In this document: piece after piece, positions 36,043-44,863 of the stretch
Position numbering within the stretch: the stretch's first letter is position 1
How the letters are laid out: each line of letters opens with the position of its first letter
DNA from: JASGTU01 sp963821815
Lineage (GTDB): Bacteria; Chloroflexota; Anaerolineae; Caldilineales; Caldilineaceae
Length of the DNA stretch: 64,000 bases
Assembly (NCBI GenBank): GCA_963821815.1
Contig: CAWGFG010000007.1
Span: forward strand, 1-64,000
Direction of reading: 5' to 3'
The notes under the pieces: generated by a model
Told to the model about the DNA's origin: nothing
The model's input: only the letters and a program-made list of their open reading frames with translations
Database searches by the model: none
Made by a program: the position numbers and the translations under genes

Positions 36043-36849
36043 GCAACAGTGTTACTTTATCTCTTGCCATCTAAATTACTATGTTTCATTAAGACTACCT
36101 ATCTTCATACCGTTTCTTCTTGACTACTTTATTTCTTTATAGCCTTATATCTTCACGTCTGTAATTCATGTCGCCTGGTATTTTAATATCTGGCTTTCAT
36201 AATATCTTTATAAGTTGATGTCATTACATCTTGTAACATAGTTTCTTTATGTCTTGAGCTCTTTACATCATCTTGTCTTTATGCCTACATTTCATTACAA
36301 CTACTCATCTTCATGCTTTACCTCTTGATGCATAGTTAATTTCTTTGTTGCCTTACGACGTAGTATCTTCAACGCTGCAATTCTTGTTGCCCGACATCCA
36401 ATGTCTCGTACTCCTGATATCTCTATAAGTTGATGTCTTTACTTCTTGCAACACTGTTACTTTATATCTTTACCGCTTTAAATCATCATATCTTCATATC
36501 TACATTTCGTTATGACTAGACATTCATATATCTTTACAACTTAATATATTTAACTCTAGTTGTCTTGTCATCAGGAATTCGTATTATCTTGTTATCCAGC
36601 TTGCGTATTGCCGGTGGCTAATCTGACAAATTCCACAATATGTGGCTTTGCAGGAGTGCAGATGGGAAAGCCGAGAGTATATCCATCGCCACGTGGAGAA
36701 GTCACAAGAACTCAACCCCTTGGAATGACTCGGACAAGTACAGCATTTGGCTAAACAGCGCAGCACACGCATAATATTTTGCAAGCAGCGCATCACACCA
36801 TCATCATTTCTTATCATATAGTCATCATGACAACTTGCAACATTGTTTC
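36043..36849. repeat. Candidate parS sites, GYAACANTGTTWC palindromes
   Basis: Four 13-bp palindrome-like sites: GCAACAGTGTTAC (36043-36055), GTAACATAGTTTC (36233-36245), GCAACACTGTTAC (36448-36460) and GCAACATTGTTTC (36837-36849). All lie in the same orientation within a CTTG...CTT context, the last just 28 bases before parA. Their half-site resembles that of the rep iterons (GTAAC/GTTAC). Binding by the parA partner protein is inferred. Confidence 0.45.
36756..36801 (+). repeat. Direct repeats upstream of parA
   Basis: CAGCGCAGCACACGCAT (36756-36772) and CAGCGCATCACACCAT (36786-36801) are direct repeats 30 bp apart, about three helical turns, 76-121 bases before the parA start. They could be an operator for par autoregulation. 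Confidence 0.4.
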
Positions 36850-36876
36850 TCGCCCGCAAGACAACAGGATTGGCGC

Positions 36877-37662
36877 ATGGCAATAATCGTCGGTATAGTG
36901 AATTCGAAAGGCGGCGTCGCCAAGACGCTTACCACCTTGAACCTGGGCGTGGAGCTTTCGCGGCGGGTGGGTCCAGTTCTGATGGTGGACATGGATCCGC
37001 AAGCGAGTTTGACGCAAACGCTTGGCGTCATAGCCGAAGAAGAAAATATGGCGGATGTGCTGGGCATTACCAGCAAAGGCACCATGGACATCGAGCCAAT
37101 TATCCGCAAGATACAATTAGGGCTAGATATCGCACCATCAGATATATTGCTGAGCCGAACCGAGATGACACTCATTGTGCGCCCAGCCCATGAACAGCAG
37201 TTGACCAGGGTGCTGGAGGCGGTAAAGAATCGCTACGAGTATATCCTCATCGACGCTCCGCCTTCCTCGGGTATGTTAACTATCAATGTCGTATATGCAG
37301 CGGACTTTGTCATCGTTCCGACACAACTGGATGTGCTAGCCTTGCGCGGCATCGGGCTCTTTCTGGAGTCTATGATGGACATCCGCGAAGATTACGGTCG
37401 CGCCGCGGAGTTGCTGGGGATCCTGCCCACCATGGTCGATCTTCGCACGCGCCATGCCAATGATGTTCTCAATGCGCTACAGCAACGGGAAGACCTAAAG
37501 ACCTTTGAGTCCACCATCCCGCGTTCCATCCGGTTCAGCGAAGCCGCTCTAGAGGGCAGGGCGGTCATAGACTACGCGCCGCAGAACCCAGGCGCGTTGG
37601 CCTACGCAAATCTTGCAGAGGAGGTAATGCGACGTGTCACCGCGAAGAAGACAGTCAACTAA
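36877..37662 (+). CDS. parA: ParA-type partition ATPase
   Basis: A 261-residue Walker-type ATPase of the ParA/Soj family. The deviant Walker A is 'NSKGGVAKTLTTLNLG' (GGVAKT instead of the more common GGVGKT), followed by 'VLMVDMDPQASLT' and 'YEYILIDAPPSSGMLTINV'. It is short, with no N-terminal DNA-binding extension, as in type Ib or chromosomal Soj proteins. I start at ATG 36877; the frame is open upstream but unrelated. The end overlaps the partner gene by 29 bases. The expected role is segregation of the replicon that carries the nearby rep genes. Confidence 0.9.
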   Translation: MAIIVGIVNSKGGVAKTLTTLNLGVELSRRVGPVLMVDMDPQASLTQTLGVIAEEENMADVLGITSKGTMDIEPIIRKIQLGLDIAPSDILLSRTEMTLIVRPAHEQQLTRVLEAVKNRYEYILIDAPPSSGMLTINVVYAADFVIVPTQLDVLALRGIGLFLESMMDIREDYGRAAELLGILPTMVDLRTRHANDVLNALQQREDLKTFESTIPRSIRFSEAALEGRAVIDYAPQNPGALAYANLAEEVMRRVTAKKTVN

Positions 37663-38431
37663 AGACCTGGGTGCGCTTCTAAATCAGACGGTCCCTGTGC
37701 TCGACGAAGAAGAGGCGCAAACCCGGGCTGACACCGATTTATCCTCTGAAGCAGAGGCCGAAACAGCAGATAGCAAGACCGATGCTGCAGCGGCTGAGCC
37801 TGAACAAGAAACTGCTTTGGCCGCCAGTGACGAATCTACCGAGGCCACGCACACAGAGCAGGCGGATGACGTAGCGCTCGGAGAAGGTTCTATCCTTACC
37901 ACACCTGCCGACGCCGACGCACCCGCCGACGCTGACGCAGCAGCAGAACCTTCAGCGTCGGGCGCCTCGGGTACAAAAATGAACGGTGTAGACACATTGC
38001 CAGACGTGGAAGGCGTCGATGCGCCTGTTCAGCCAATATTGGACGCCGACCTCCAATTCGTTCATGCGCTTGGGGATGAAGATGCTGCAGTCCCTGCCAG
38101 TACCCTCCCTGACGATTCCGAGGCTGAACAACAAGAACCTGTTATCGAACCCATTACCTGGCGCAAGTCAACGATTCCCTTCCGCGAAGACCAGTACAAT
38201 GAGATTGGCCGTCTCCTGGCGGAATTCCGCGCCGAACATGGTGTGCAGCTCACCATCGCCGAGTTGGTTCGCCTGGGTCTGGACAAGCAGATTCAGGCCT
38301 TCCAGGATGAAGAGTCACGCCCAGAACTGTTGGCGGAACTGTACGAACAACAGCAACGCGAGAGTCAGGGCAACCAGAATCTGAAGCACTCGCGCAGTCA
38401 TGGATTGGGTCACTATTTGGACCGTTCGTAG
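37634..38431 (+). CDS. Acidic ParB-like partner protein
   Basis: A 265-residue protein that starts at GTG 37634 inside parA. Residues about 20-150 are a low-complexity acidic and alanine-rich region ('TPADADAPADADAAAEP'). The C-terminal part, about 175-245, has 'TIPFREDQYNEIGRLLAEFR' and 'VQLTIAELVRLGLDKQI', which fits a ribbon-helix-helix-type DNA-binding fold. It lacks the classic ParB/Noc HTH and CTPase motifs. Its position and overlap make it the likely centromere-binding protein, as with the small RHH partners of type Ib systems, but fused to a long acidic arm. Confidence 0.6.
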   Translation: MSPRRRQSTKDLGALLNQTVPVLDEEEAQTRADTDLSSEAEAETADSKTDAAAAEPEQETALAASDESTEATHTEQADDVALGEGSILTTPADADAPADADAAAEPSASGASGTKMNGVDTLPDVEGVDAPVQPILDADLQFVHALGDEDAAVPASTLPDDSEAEQQEPVIEPITWRKSTIPFREDQYNEIGRLLAEFRAEHGVQLTIAELVRLGLDKQIQAFQDEESRPELLAELYEQQQRESQGNQNLKHSRSHGLGHYLDRS

Positions 38432-38823
38432 ACTTGCTAATCTCGACGTGAAGACTCTCTAGTGACTACCCAGCCGGATCGTTATGCCTTGGGTGTTGCA
38501 TTGCATCTGCAATTTAGCGGCGACGAAAGCTAGCCTGCTTTCGTGTGACGACAGACAGTTGGCAATCAACTGTACATCGTTGTCTTCGTCACAACTCTCG
38601 CTGATGTTGGCCTCAATGAGGAAGACGTCAAGACATATATCAAATCTCTGGAACAAGCCCTCCTCGAAGCTGTGCAGTCGGGCAAAAGAATTGGGTTATA
38701 AAGGGCATTACCGTGCTTGTACCTGTGGCAATTAGCAACGGCATCTGCCCGGGACAAGCGCATTCAGATGCTGTGATGTCACCTGTATACCTGATATAAT
38801 GCGGTTCACGAAGGGAGTCAACC
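38432..38823. other. No intact gene
   Basis: A stop-free stretch at 38549-38698 encodes 'LADVGLNEEDVKTYIKSLEQ' and continues to a TAA at 38699 but has no usable start codon. It may be a gene remnant of unknown family. Confidence 0.35.
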
Positions 38824-39135
38824 ATGCCCACATTGCACTTTGAGAACGAGCCGTTACCGCCGCCAGAAGAATTCCGCCTTGCCTTGCGTGACGCCATGGA
38901 GCAATACGATCCGCTCGAAGAACTCCTGTCGCTGGAGCGCGGGTTAGTCGCACGCGAGCAGAAGTTTGGGTTGTCTTCCGAGGAATTCTACCTCCGCTTC
39001 GTGGATGGCCAAAGCGGCGACGATCCTGACCTGGTAGCGTGGGCAGGAGAGTACGAGGCCTATCTGCATCTTAAGCAAACGATTGCTCGAAGCCTCAATC
39101 TCGTCCTCAGCGGACCCATGACTCCCGGCGACTGA
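38824..39135 (+). CDS. Antitoxin of TumE-like (DUF6516) toxin locus
   Basis: A 103-residue acidic protein. It sits three bases before a DUF6516-type toxin gene and reads 'EEFRLALRDAMEQYDPLEEL' and 'LSLERGLVAREQKFGLSSEE', a helical antitoxin-like protein. GAAGGGAG lies nearby upstream of ATG 38824. Assignment as antitoxin rests on size, charge, spacing and the identity of the downstream remnant. It is intact while its toxin is not. Confidence 0.6.
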   Translation: MPTLHFENEPLPPPEEFRLALRDAMEQYDPLEELLSLERGLVAREQKFGLSSEEFYLRFVDGQSGDDPDLVAWAGEYEAYLHLKQTIARSLNLVLSGPMTPGD

Positions 39136-39138
39136 CCT

Positions 39139-39536
39139 ATGCGTCTGCAGGACTACTTCGCACTGGTAGAGGATTCACTTCGGTCCCGTCCCGGTGTAGA
39201 GGTCGAATCGTTTACGGTGCGCGTGCAGGCTCCTAACGCCATGGCCAAGTCCAGGGAAGAATCCGATTTTGGGATGGCTCGCTCCTACGCTTTGATGAAA
39301 ACCTCATTGTTCGTGGCGCATCGTTAATCCGCCAACGCTAATCCTATCATTATCAGGACGCCGATACAAAGCTCTGCTTTCGGTACGATAATGTACCGCA
39401 CCACCCTGACATACGGACGCATCCTCATCACAAACACATCGGCGATCCGGAAAGTGGTACGGCGACGGTGATCGCCAGTGAACCGCGGGACATGTTCACT
39501 GTTCTGCGAGAAATTAGCCAGTCATTCCACCAATAA
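39139..39536 (+). pseudogene. TumE-like (DUF6516) toxin, decayed
   Basis: Starts 'MRLQDYFALVEDSLRSRPGV' in one frame, then continues in another as 'GRIRFWDGSLLRFDENLIV' from about 39255, is stopped by TAA at 39339-39341, and carries on 'SYHYQDADTKLCFRYDNVPH' and 'PHHKHIGDPESG' to TAA 39534-39536. The two segments YHYQDAD-LCFRYDN and HHKHIGD are hallmarks of DUF6516/TumE toxins. One frameshift and one stop make it non-functional. Confidence 0.75.
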
Positions 39537-39895
39537 TCAAAACAACGCCTGTAGTACCAGTACCTGCGAATACAAGCGCCCTCGAACACTTCGCACAGGA
39601 CGCACGCCGCCCACTCCATGAACCGACAGCCGCTAAGCTGGAACGCGTGCTGGCCCGGATATATCCAGCGCTTTGCGCACCGTCCAGTAGCTATGTCGAA
39701 ACTCCCGTTCAATCTGGCACATACTCTTCTTTTCAACGTACTACGCCCGTCGAATCTGTTCGTACCCTTGCACGGTTAGCATCTCCTCCCCCGCTTCGGA
39801 AACCTGCCTGTTTCTCAACAGGCTTACCTTAACGGAAATCTGCTTAGCGCCGTGCTTTTTCTTGATCCTTTGTCGGAACAGTGACGCGATTTCTG
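39537..39895. other. No gene recognised
   Basis: The 359 bases between the toxin remnant and the ISL3 left end have no supported reading frame. A short hairpin GCCTG/CAGGC occurs near 39806-39823 without a T-run. Confidence 0.4.
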
Positions 39896-41637
39896 GGCTC
39901 TCCCGCAATTTTCGTGGTTGAGTCAGCAATCGGCATAGAGATAGAATTGGAAGCCTACCAGATAAGGAGGGGTTTCCAATGTTCACCGAGCTGTTGTTAC
40001 CTGACCCAACCAGCTTGAAATTTGAGGACTGGGTCTGCGAGGAGGAGACGTTGGTTGTCGGCGTCTCGGCAGTGAAGTCAACGGCACGTTGTCCGTATTG
40101 TGAGGCGAGTTCTCATCGAGTCCACAGCTACTATGAACGTAAACCGATGGATTTGCCGTGGTCCAGGTTCACGGTCCGCCTCAGGCTGCGTGTTCGGCGG
40201 TTCTACTGCGATAGGGAGTGTTGCAGGTACCGAACCTTCGTGGAGCGCTTGCCCACGGTCATCGCACCGTACGCCAGACGTACAAAGCGGTTGGCACAAG
40301 ACCAGCAAGCTGTTGGGCTGTTGGTGGGGGGCGAGGTGGGAGCACGCATCCTCTCTTTGTTGAGAATGCCGCTGAGTCCCGATTCAGTGCTGAGGTTGAT
40401 TCGCAACGCACCGGAGCTAGCGACCTGGACACCGAAGGTGCTCGGGGTGGATGACTGGGCATTTCGTAAGAGGCAGAGCTACGGCACGATTCTCGTGGAC
40501 CTGGAACGCAACAGACCGGTGGATTTGCTGCCCGATCGCAGTGCTGAGTCGCTGGCACAATGGTTGGTGGCGCATCCGGGCGTTGAAATCATAGCAAGAG
40601 ATCGAGGCCGTGAGTACATCAAAGGCGCCTCACTAGGCGCGCCGCATGCAACGCAAGTAGCGGGGGCCCCTTGGGCGCGCTGGCATCTGCTGAAGAACTT
40701 GCGGGAGAAGCTGCAACGGCTTCTGGAAAGGAAACGCAGTTGGCTTCATGCGGCAGCTCAGGCCAGCTCAGAACGAAAAAGCCAGATTGAGGCGACCCCT
40801 CCACCACCCGTCACGCAGATAGAAGCCGAGAGACAGGCGCGTCGGACTCTCCGTCAGGAGCGTTTTCAGGCGGTGAAAGAACTCCATCGGAACGGTGTTA
40901 GCCAGCGGGAGATCGCACGCCGGTATGACATGAGCGTGCATACCGTGGCGAAATACATCGAGAGCACAACCTGCCCGGTCTATCCGGAGGGTCGCAGCAG
41001 CCGAAGTATGCTCGACCCCTACCTAAGTTACCTGGAGTGCGAATGGGCTTCCGGTCGCAGGAATGCCAGTCAGCTGTGGCGAGAGATCCGCGACCAAGGG
41101 TTCGCCGGAAGCCGTGGTCTAGTCGGTATCTGGGCAGCGAAGCAGCGTAAAGAGATCGCGAGAACGATGGCGAACACAGCGGGCGTACACAAGACGTCAC
41201 CGCTATCATCCAGGGAAGTAGTCTGGCTATTCATGAAATGCGATGACGGTCTCACCGACGATGACAGATCTGCTCTCAGGCACATGGTGCAGATCGATCC
41301 CCAGGCCGGACTTGTCCGGTCGCTTGTCCAGGACTTCATCGAGATGGTGAACAACCGGCATCCGTCTGCCCTTTCACCATGGTTGAAGGCGGTCTCGGAA
41401 TCTCAGATCCGAACTCTACAGCGCTTTGCAGATGGACTACGCAAGGATATCAACGCGGTCAGAGCTTCCCTGGAACTGCCGTGGAGCAATGGTCAAACGG
41501 AAGGTCAGGTCAACCGGCTGAAATTCATCAAACGATCCATGTACGGCCGTGCCAACTTCGACTTGCTGAGAAAACGAGTTCTGGGTACACAAATCATGCC
41601 ATTTGCCTGACTCAACCAAGAAAATTGCGGGAGAGCC
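39896..41637 (+). mobile_element. ISL3-family insertion sequence
   Basis: A 1742-bp element with 30-bp terminal inverted repeats: left 39896-39925 begins GGCTCTCCCGCAATTTTCG, and the complement of 41608-41637 begins GGCTCTCCCGCAATTTTCT; 29 of 30 bases agree. Flanking 8-mers GATTTCTG and GATTTTAG agree at six of eight positions, which may be a worn target duplication. The right repeat starts within the transposase stop codon. Confidence 0.88.
39979..41610 (+). CDS. ISL3-family transposase
   Basis: A 543-residue transposase. The N-terminal zinc-binding part is 'CPYCEASSHRVHSYYERK' and 'CDRECCRYRTFVERLP'; the catalytic region includes 'VLGVDDWAFRKRQSYGTILV' and 'ARDRGREYIKGASLGAPHAT', and ends with 'GQTEGQVNRLKFIKRSMYGR'. 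An HTH segment ('QREIARRYDMSVHTVAKYIE') lies in the insertion before the end. AAGGAGGGG precedes ATG 39979. No frame break is seen, so the copy may be active. Confidence 0.92.
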   Translation: MFTELLLPDPTSLKFEDWVCEEETLVVGVSAVKSTARCPYCEASSHRVHSYYERKPMDLPWSRFTVRLRLRVRRFYCDRECCRYRTFVERLPTVIAPYARRTKRLAQDQQAVGLLVGGEVGARILSLLRMPLSPDSVLRLIRNAPELATWTPKVLGVDDWAFRKRQSYGTILVDLERNRPVDLLPDRSAESLAQWLVAHPGVEIIARDRGREYIKGASLGAPHATQVAGAPWARWHLLKNLREKLQRLLERKRSWLHAAAQASSERKSQIEATPPPPVTQIEAERQARRTLRQERFQAVKELHRNGVSQREIARRYDMSVHTVAKYIESTTCPVYPEGRSSRSMLDPYLSYLECEWASGRRNASQLWREIRDQGFAGSRGLVGIWAAKQRKEIARTMANTAGVHKTSPLSSREVVWLFMKCDDGLTDDDRSALRHMVQIDPQAGLVRSLVQDFIEMVNNRHPSALSPWLKAVSESQIRTLQRFADGLRKDINAVRASLELPWSNGQTEGQVNRLKFIKRSMYGRANFDLLRKRVLGTQIMPFA

Positions 41638-41831
41638 GATTTTAGATTATCAAATACATGGCCCAGACCCGTCTTCAGAATTACCTGTACTTCTGCTACA
41701 GTTTACCGTTTGCCGGCACTGTGTTCGCCAAGCAAGCGGCGCCACATGGCGATCCTGCAGGGGACCATTTAGGACGTCATCAAATCACTTATCGTGCTTG
41801 TTTGCGGGGAAAAGAGTGCCGCTAGTTGCTG

Positions 41832-42857
41832 CTACGCGGACATTGTTTCCGCCATAGCCCTTCCGGTTACCGGTTCTGCATCTTTGTGCAGATAACAGGC
41901 AACGGCGCGATCCTCCTCCGGGCGAAAGAGTGGAGGCGGCGCTTCGGTACATTCGCGCATGACGAAGGGGCAGCGGTTGGAGAATTTGCAGCCGGATACA
42001 CGAGCGCTGGAGGCAGCGGATGTAGTTGCCTTGCCTTCAATGTCGGACTCACCACCCCAGCGCCGATCGGGATCGGGCAGTGGTATCGAACTGACCAGCA
42101 GGCGGGTATAGGGGTGCTGAGGATCCTTGATCACCTTTTTGACACTTCCAACCTCGATGACCGAACCTCGGTACATGATGTAGATGTTATCGCTGATCTG
42201 GTAGGCTGTGGTCAGATCGTGGGTGATATAAATCAGTGAAATGCCAAGCTCGCGCTTCATCTGCATTAAGCTTCCCAGAATCGACGCCCGAAGTGACGCA
42301 TCAACCATCGAGACTGGCTCGTCCGCCAACAAGACGGACGGATTTAGCAAGAGCGCGCGAGCTACCATGATACGCTGTCGCTGGCCACCGCTCAACTGGT
42401 GCGGGTAGCGCCCCAGTGTTTCCTCCGGACGCAGACCAGCCTTTTGCAGGCTCTCCTCAATTAACGCCTGACCACCAGCTCGAGACGAGGCTAACTTGAA
42501 CTTACGAACAGGCAGCTGCAGCACCTGGTCCACCTTGTAGACCGGGTTGTATACTTCGAACGGGTCTTGAAAGATGGCCTGAACCTGCCGGCGGAACACT
42601 CGTCGCTCGCGCCTACCCATCTTGTAGAGATCTTTTTCCTTGAACAGGATTGAGCCAGAACTGGGTTTGATCATCCCAAGCAGCAGCCGAGCCAGTGTTG
42701 TCTTTCCGCTTCCACTTTCGCCGGCAATCGCGATCACGGTTGGCTTGTCCTCGCTGATCGAGAGGGATACCTGGTCTACTGCAACAGTGCGGTCCTGCGT
42801 AACCATTCCGCGACCAAATACTTTCGTGACATTCTGCGCACTCAATACATCGGTCAC
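41832..42857 (-). CDS. Peptide-type ABC transporter ATPase (DppF/OppF-like)
   Basis: A 341-residue ATPase. Walker A 'GESGSGKTTLARLLLG', signature 'LSGGQRQRIMVARALL', Walker B 'VLLADEPVSMVDAS' and H-loop 'YITHDL' are all present. The C-terminal oligopeptide/dipeptide domain has the Cys cluster 'SGCKFSNRCPFVMREC'. The start is GTG 42857, overlapping the stop of the DppD-like gene by four bases. Last gene of the operon that begins with the glycyl-radical activase; it powers import through the two permeases at 43949-45882. Confidence 0.92.
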   Translation of the reverse strand: MTDVLSAQNVTKVFGRGMVTQDRTVAVDQVSLSISEDKPTVIAIAGESGSGKTTLARLLLGMIKPSSGSILFKEKDLYKMGRRERRVFRRQVQAIFQDPFEVYNPVYKVDQVLQLPVRKFKLASSRAGGQALIEESLQKAGLRPEETLGRYPHQLSGGQRQRIMVARALLLNPSVLLADEPVSMVDASLRASILGSLMQMKRELGISLIYITHDLTTAYQISDNIYIMYRGSVIEVGSVKKVIKDPQHPYTRLLVSSIPLPDPDRRWGGESDIEGKATTSAASSARVSGCKFSNRCPFVMRECTEAPPPLFRPEEDRAVACYLHKDAEPVTGRAMAETMSA

Positions 42858-43891
42858 GATATCATCTCCCCAGACTGGTTTGCTTCATGTTGGCGCTCTT
42901 CGTAGAGGTGGCACGCCACCCATCTGTCCGGCTGCAGTTCCTGATACGTTGGCAGGTCCGTAGAGCAATGCGGTAACGCCTGTGGACAACGCGGGTGGAA
43001 CATACATCCCGAAGGTGGATTCAACAGCGAAGGCGTCAACCCAGGAATGCCTGCGAAATCCTCCTGTGTCTCCAAAGTAGGCAGGCTGCCGATGAGCATC
43101 TGCGTATAGGGGTGCAGCGGATTTTTGAAAATGTCTCGTACGGGTCCAACCTCCACTAGCTTCCCGCCGTACATCACGCCGACCCTGTCCACGAACTGCG
43201 CCATCAGGCCCATATCGTGTCCTACGAGAATCACAGCCGCGCCCAATTCTATCTGCACCCGGCGAAAGGTCTCCATTACCTGACGCTGCACAACAACATC
43301 CAACGCACTCGTTGGTTCGTCAGCAATTATCACTTTCGGCTCGAGTAGGATGCCCATTGCGATACATACCCGCTGTTTCATTCCGCCGCTTAGTTCGTGT
43401 GGGTACGCTTCCATCACGCCGGGTCCGAGATCGACCGATTCCAGTACGTCGTGGATACGCGTATCGAGTGCAGACCTTGAATCGGTATTGATGTGAGCCT
43501 TTATGGTATCGCGCAGTTGTTCGCCCACTTTCATCATCGGATTCAATGAGTTCATGGCGCCCTGCGGGATCAGCGCAATGTCTGCAAACCTGGTTTGACG
43601 CATTTGTTCTTCCGAAAGGCTCAGTAGGTCTTTGCCTGCCAGCAACGCCTCGCCGCCTTCAATCACAGCAGGGGAGGGCAGCAGCCGCATAAGGCTGAGG
43701 GCGGTGGTGGTCTTGCCTGAACCGGATTCACCGACGAGACCCATCCTCTCACTTGGCCTGAGGAAGAAACTTACTCTGTTAACTGCCCGAATCAGTCCGC
43801 TCGAGGTGTGATAGGTAACCCTCAGGTCCCGTACCTCGAGAACCTTGTCGACTGTGCCGGCAGAATCGTTATCAGCCGAATGCGTAAGCAC
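42854..43891 (-). CDS. Peptide-type ABC transporter ATPase (DppD/OppD-like)
   Basis: A 345-residue ATPase. Walker A 'GESGSGKTTTALSLMRLLPS', signature 'ELSGGMKQRVCIAMGI', Walker B 'VIIADEPTSALD' and a C-terminal Cys cluster 'SGCMFHPRCPQALPHC' are visible. It starts at GTG 43891 with AAGGGC upstream; no ATG lies in a suitable place. It pairs with the OppF-like ATPase that overlaps its end. Confidence 0.92.
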   Translation of the reverse strand: MLTHSADNDSAGTVDKVLEVRDLRVTYHTSSGLIRAVNRVSFFLRPSERMGLVGESGSGKTTTALSLMRLLPSPAVIEGGEALLAGKDLLSLSEEQMRQTRFADIALIPQGAMNSLNPMMKVGEQLRDTIKAHINTDSRSALDTRIHDVLESVDLGPGVMEAYPHELSGGMKQRVCIAMGILLEPKVIIADEPTSALDVVVQRQVMETFRRVQIELGAAVILVGHDMGLMAQFVDRVGVMYGGKLVEVGPVRDIFKNPLHPYTQMLIGSLPTLETQEDFAGIPGLTPSLLNPPSGCMFHPRCPQALPHCSTDLPTYQELQPDRWVACHLYEERQHEANQSGEMIS

Positions 43892-43948
43892 TACGCTGCC
43901 CTTTTCTCTGGATGAAAGCGTTGCAGATTGGCGGTCTTCTAAGGGGAC

Positions 43949-44863
43949 TCATTCCTGTTTTGACCCTTGCATGCGAGGATTTGCGTACTTGTCCAGTGAC
44001 ATGCTCGTGAGAAAGAGACCGGTAAAGATGATGGCCAATGTGAAAATAGGCGGTCCCCACCACCACCACATGCCTCGGAACATGGCTGAGTAGGTAAAGG
44101 CGTGGTAGAGCGCGCGACCAATGGTGGGTACACTCTGTGGACCAAGCCCTAGCACCTCCAAACCCACGGCAGCCAGGATACCGGTACTCACGGCGCCCAC
44201 GAAGGCAGCTGCAAGATAAGCGGTAAGGTTGGGAAGAATCTGTAGAAATATGATTTCAAAATCATTCTGCCCGGAGAGTTTGGCCACCTGGACGAAGAGG
44301 CGCTCGCGCAGACTCAGCGTCTGGGAGCGGATGATACGCGCCGGCAGAGGCCACGCCAGCAGCCCAACAATCAAGGCCATCATCTCAACCGTCATGACTC
44401 GCACATAGGCAGAGACGGTTATCAGGATTGCTAAAGCCGGGATCACAAGCATTACGTCAGCCAGTGTGCTAAACAGCGTGTCCATGGGTCCTTTGTAGTA
44501 ACCCGCGATTAGGCCAAAGAGTGTGCCTAGGAAAACGCCCACAACGCCGGCTAGAAAGCCGATCTTGAACGTATTAGGAATGCCGATCACCATCACCGTG
44601 TACATATCGCGTCCAAAACCTTCTGTACCCAAAGGATGCTCTCTTGTAGGAGCGAGATTGAGCGGGTTCGCGCCCATATCAGCGTTTTTGGGATCGATAA
44701 TCTGTACGCCAATTAACCCGAACAGATAGAGACCCAACAGAAGGGAGACTCCCAATGTAAATATCCTGTTGTCCTTCAGAAAGACAAGCACACTCCGCAC
44801 AGTGCCTGTGATGGCTGAACCGTAACTAGTAGTCCTAGCCGAAGGGTAAGTTGTTGCTTCCAT
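43949..44863 (-). CDS. Peptide-type ABC permease (DppC/OppC-like)
   Basis: A 304-residue membrane protein with six or so transmembrane helices. The N-terminal OppC_N segment is 'FTLGVSLLLGLYLFGLIGVQ' and the extracytoplasmic loop has 'HPLGTEGFGRDMYT', the usual OppC motif. The EAA-type loop is 'RSQTLSLRERLFVQVAKLSG'. The ATG at 44863 overlaps the DppB stop (TAATG). Confidence 0.92.
   Translation of the reverse strand: MEATTYPSARTTSYGSAITGTVRSVLVFLKDNRIFTLGVSLLLGLYLFGLIGVQIIDPKNADMGANPLNLAPTREHPLGTEGFGRDMYTVMVIGIPNTFKIGFLAGVVGVFLGTLFGLIAGYYKGPMDTLFSTLADVMLVIPALAILITVSAYVRVMTVEMMALIVGLLAWPLPARIIRSQTLSLRERLFVQVAKLSGQNDFEIIFLQILPNLTAYLAAAFVGAVSTGILAAVGLEVLGLGPQSVPTIGRALYHAFTYSAMFRGMWWWWGPPIFTLAIIFTGLFLTSMSLDKYANPRMQGSKQE

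Larger units (their letters stand above)
35475..36876. other. AT-rich repeat region upstream of parA
   Basis: About 1.4 kb with no gene, AT-rich and T/C-skewed on the plus strand from about 35.98 kb. Three imperfect repeats of about 190-215 bp begin near 36040, 36230 and 36445; each opens with the palindrome described at 36043-36849. The motif ATCTTCA recurs. Two direct repeats lie just before parA. The composition differs sharply from the neighbouring genes and fits a centromere or origin region. Confidence 0.55.

Noticed and set aside
36000..36600. CRISPR array
   Set aside because: The repeats are long (190-215 bp), imperfect and AT-rich, with no short identical repeats or unique spacers and no cas gene nearby.
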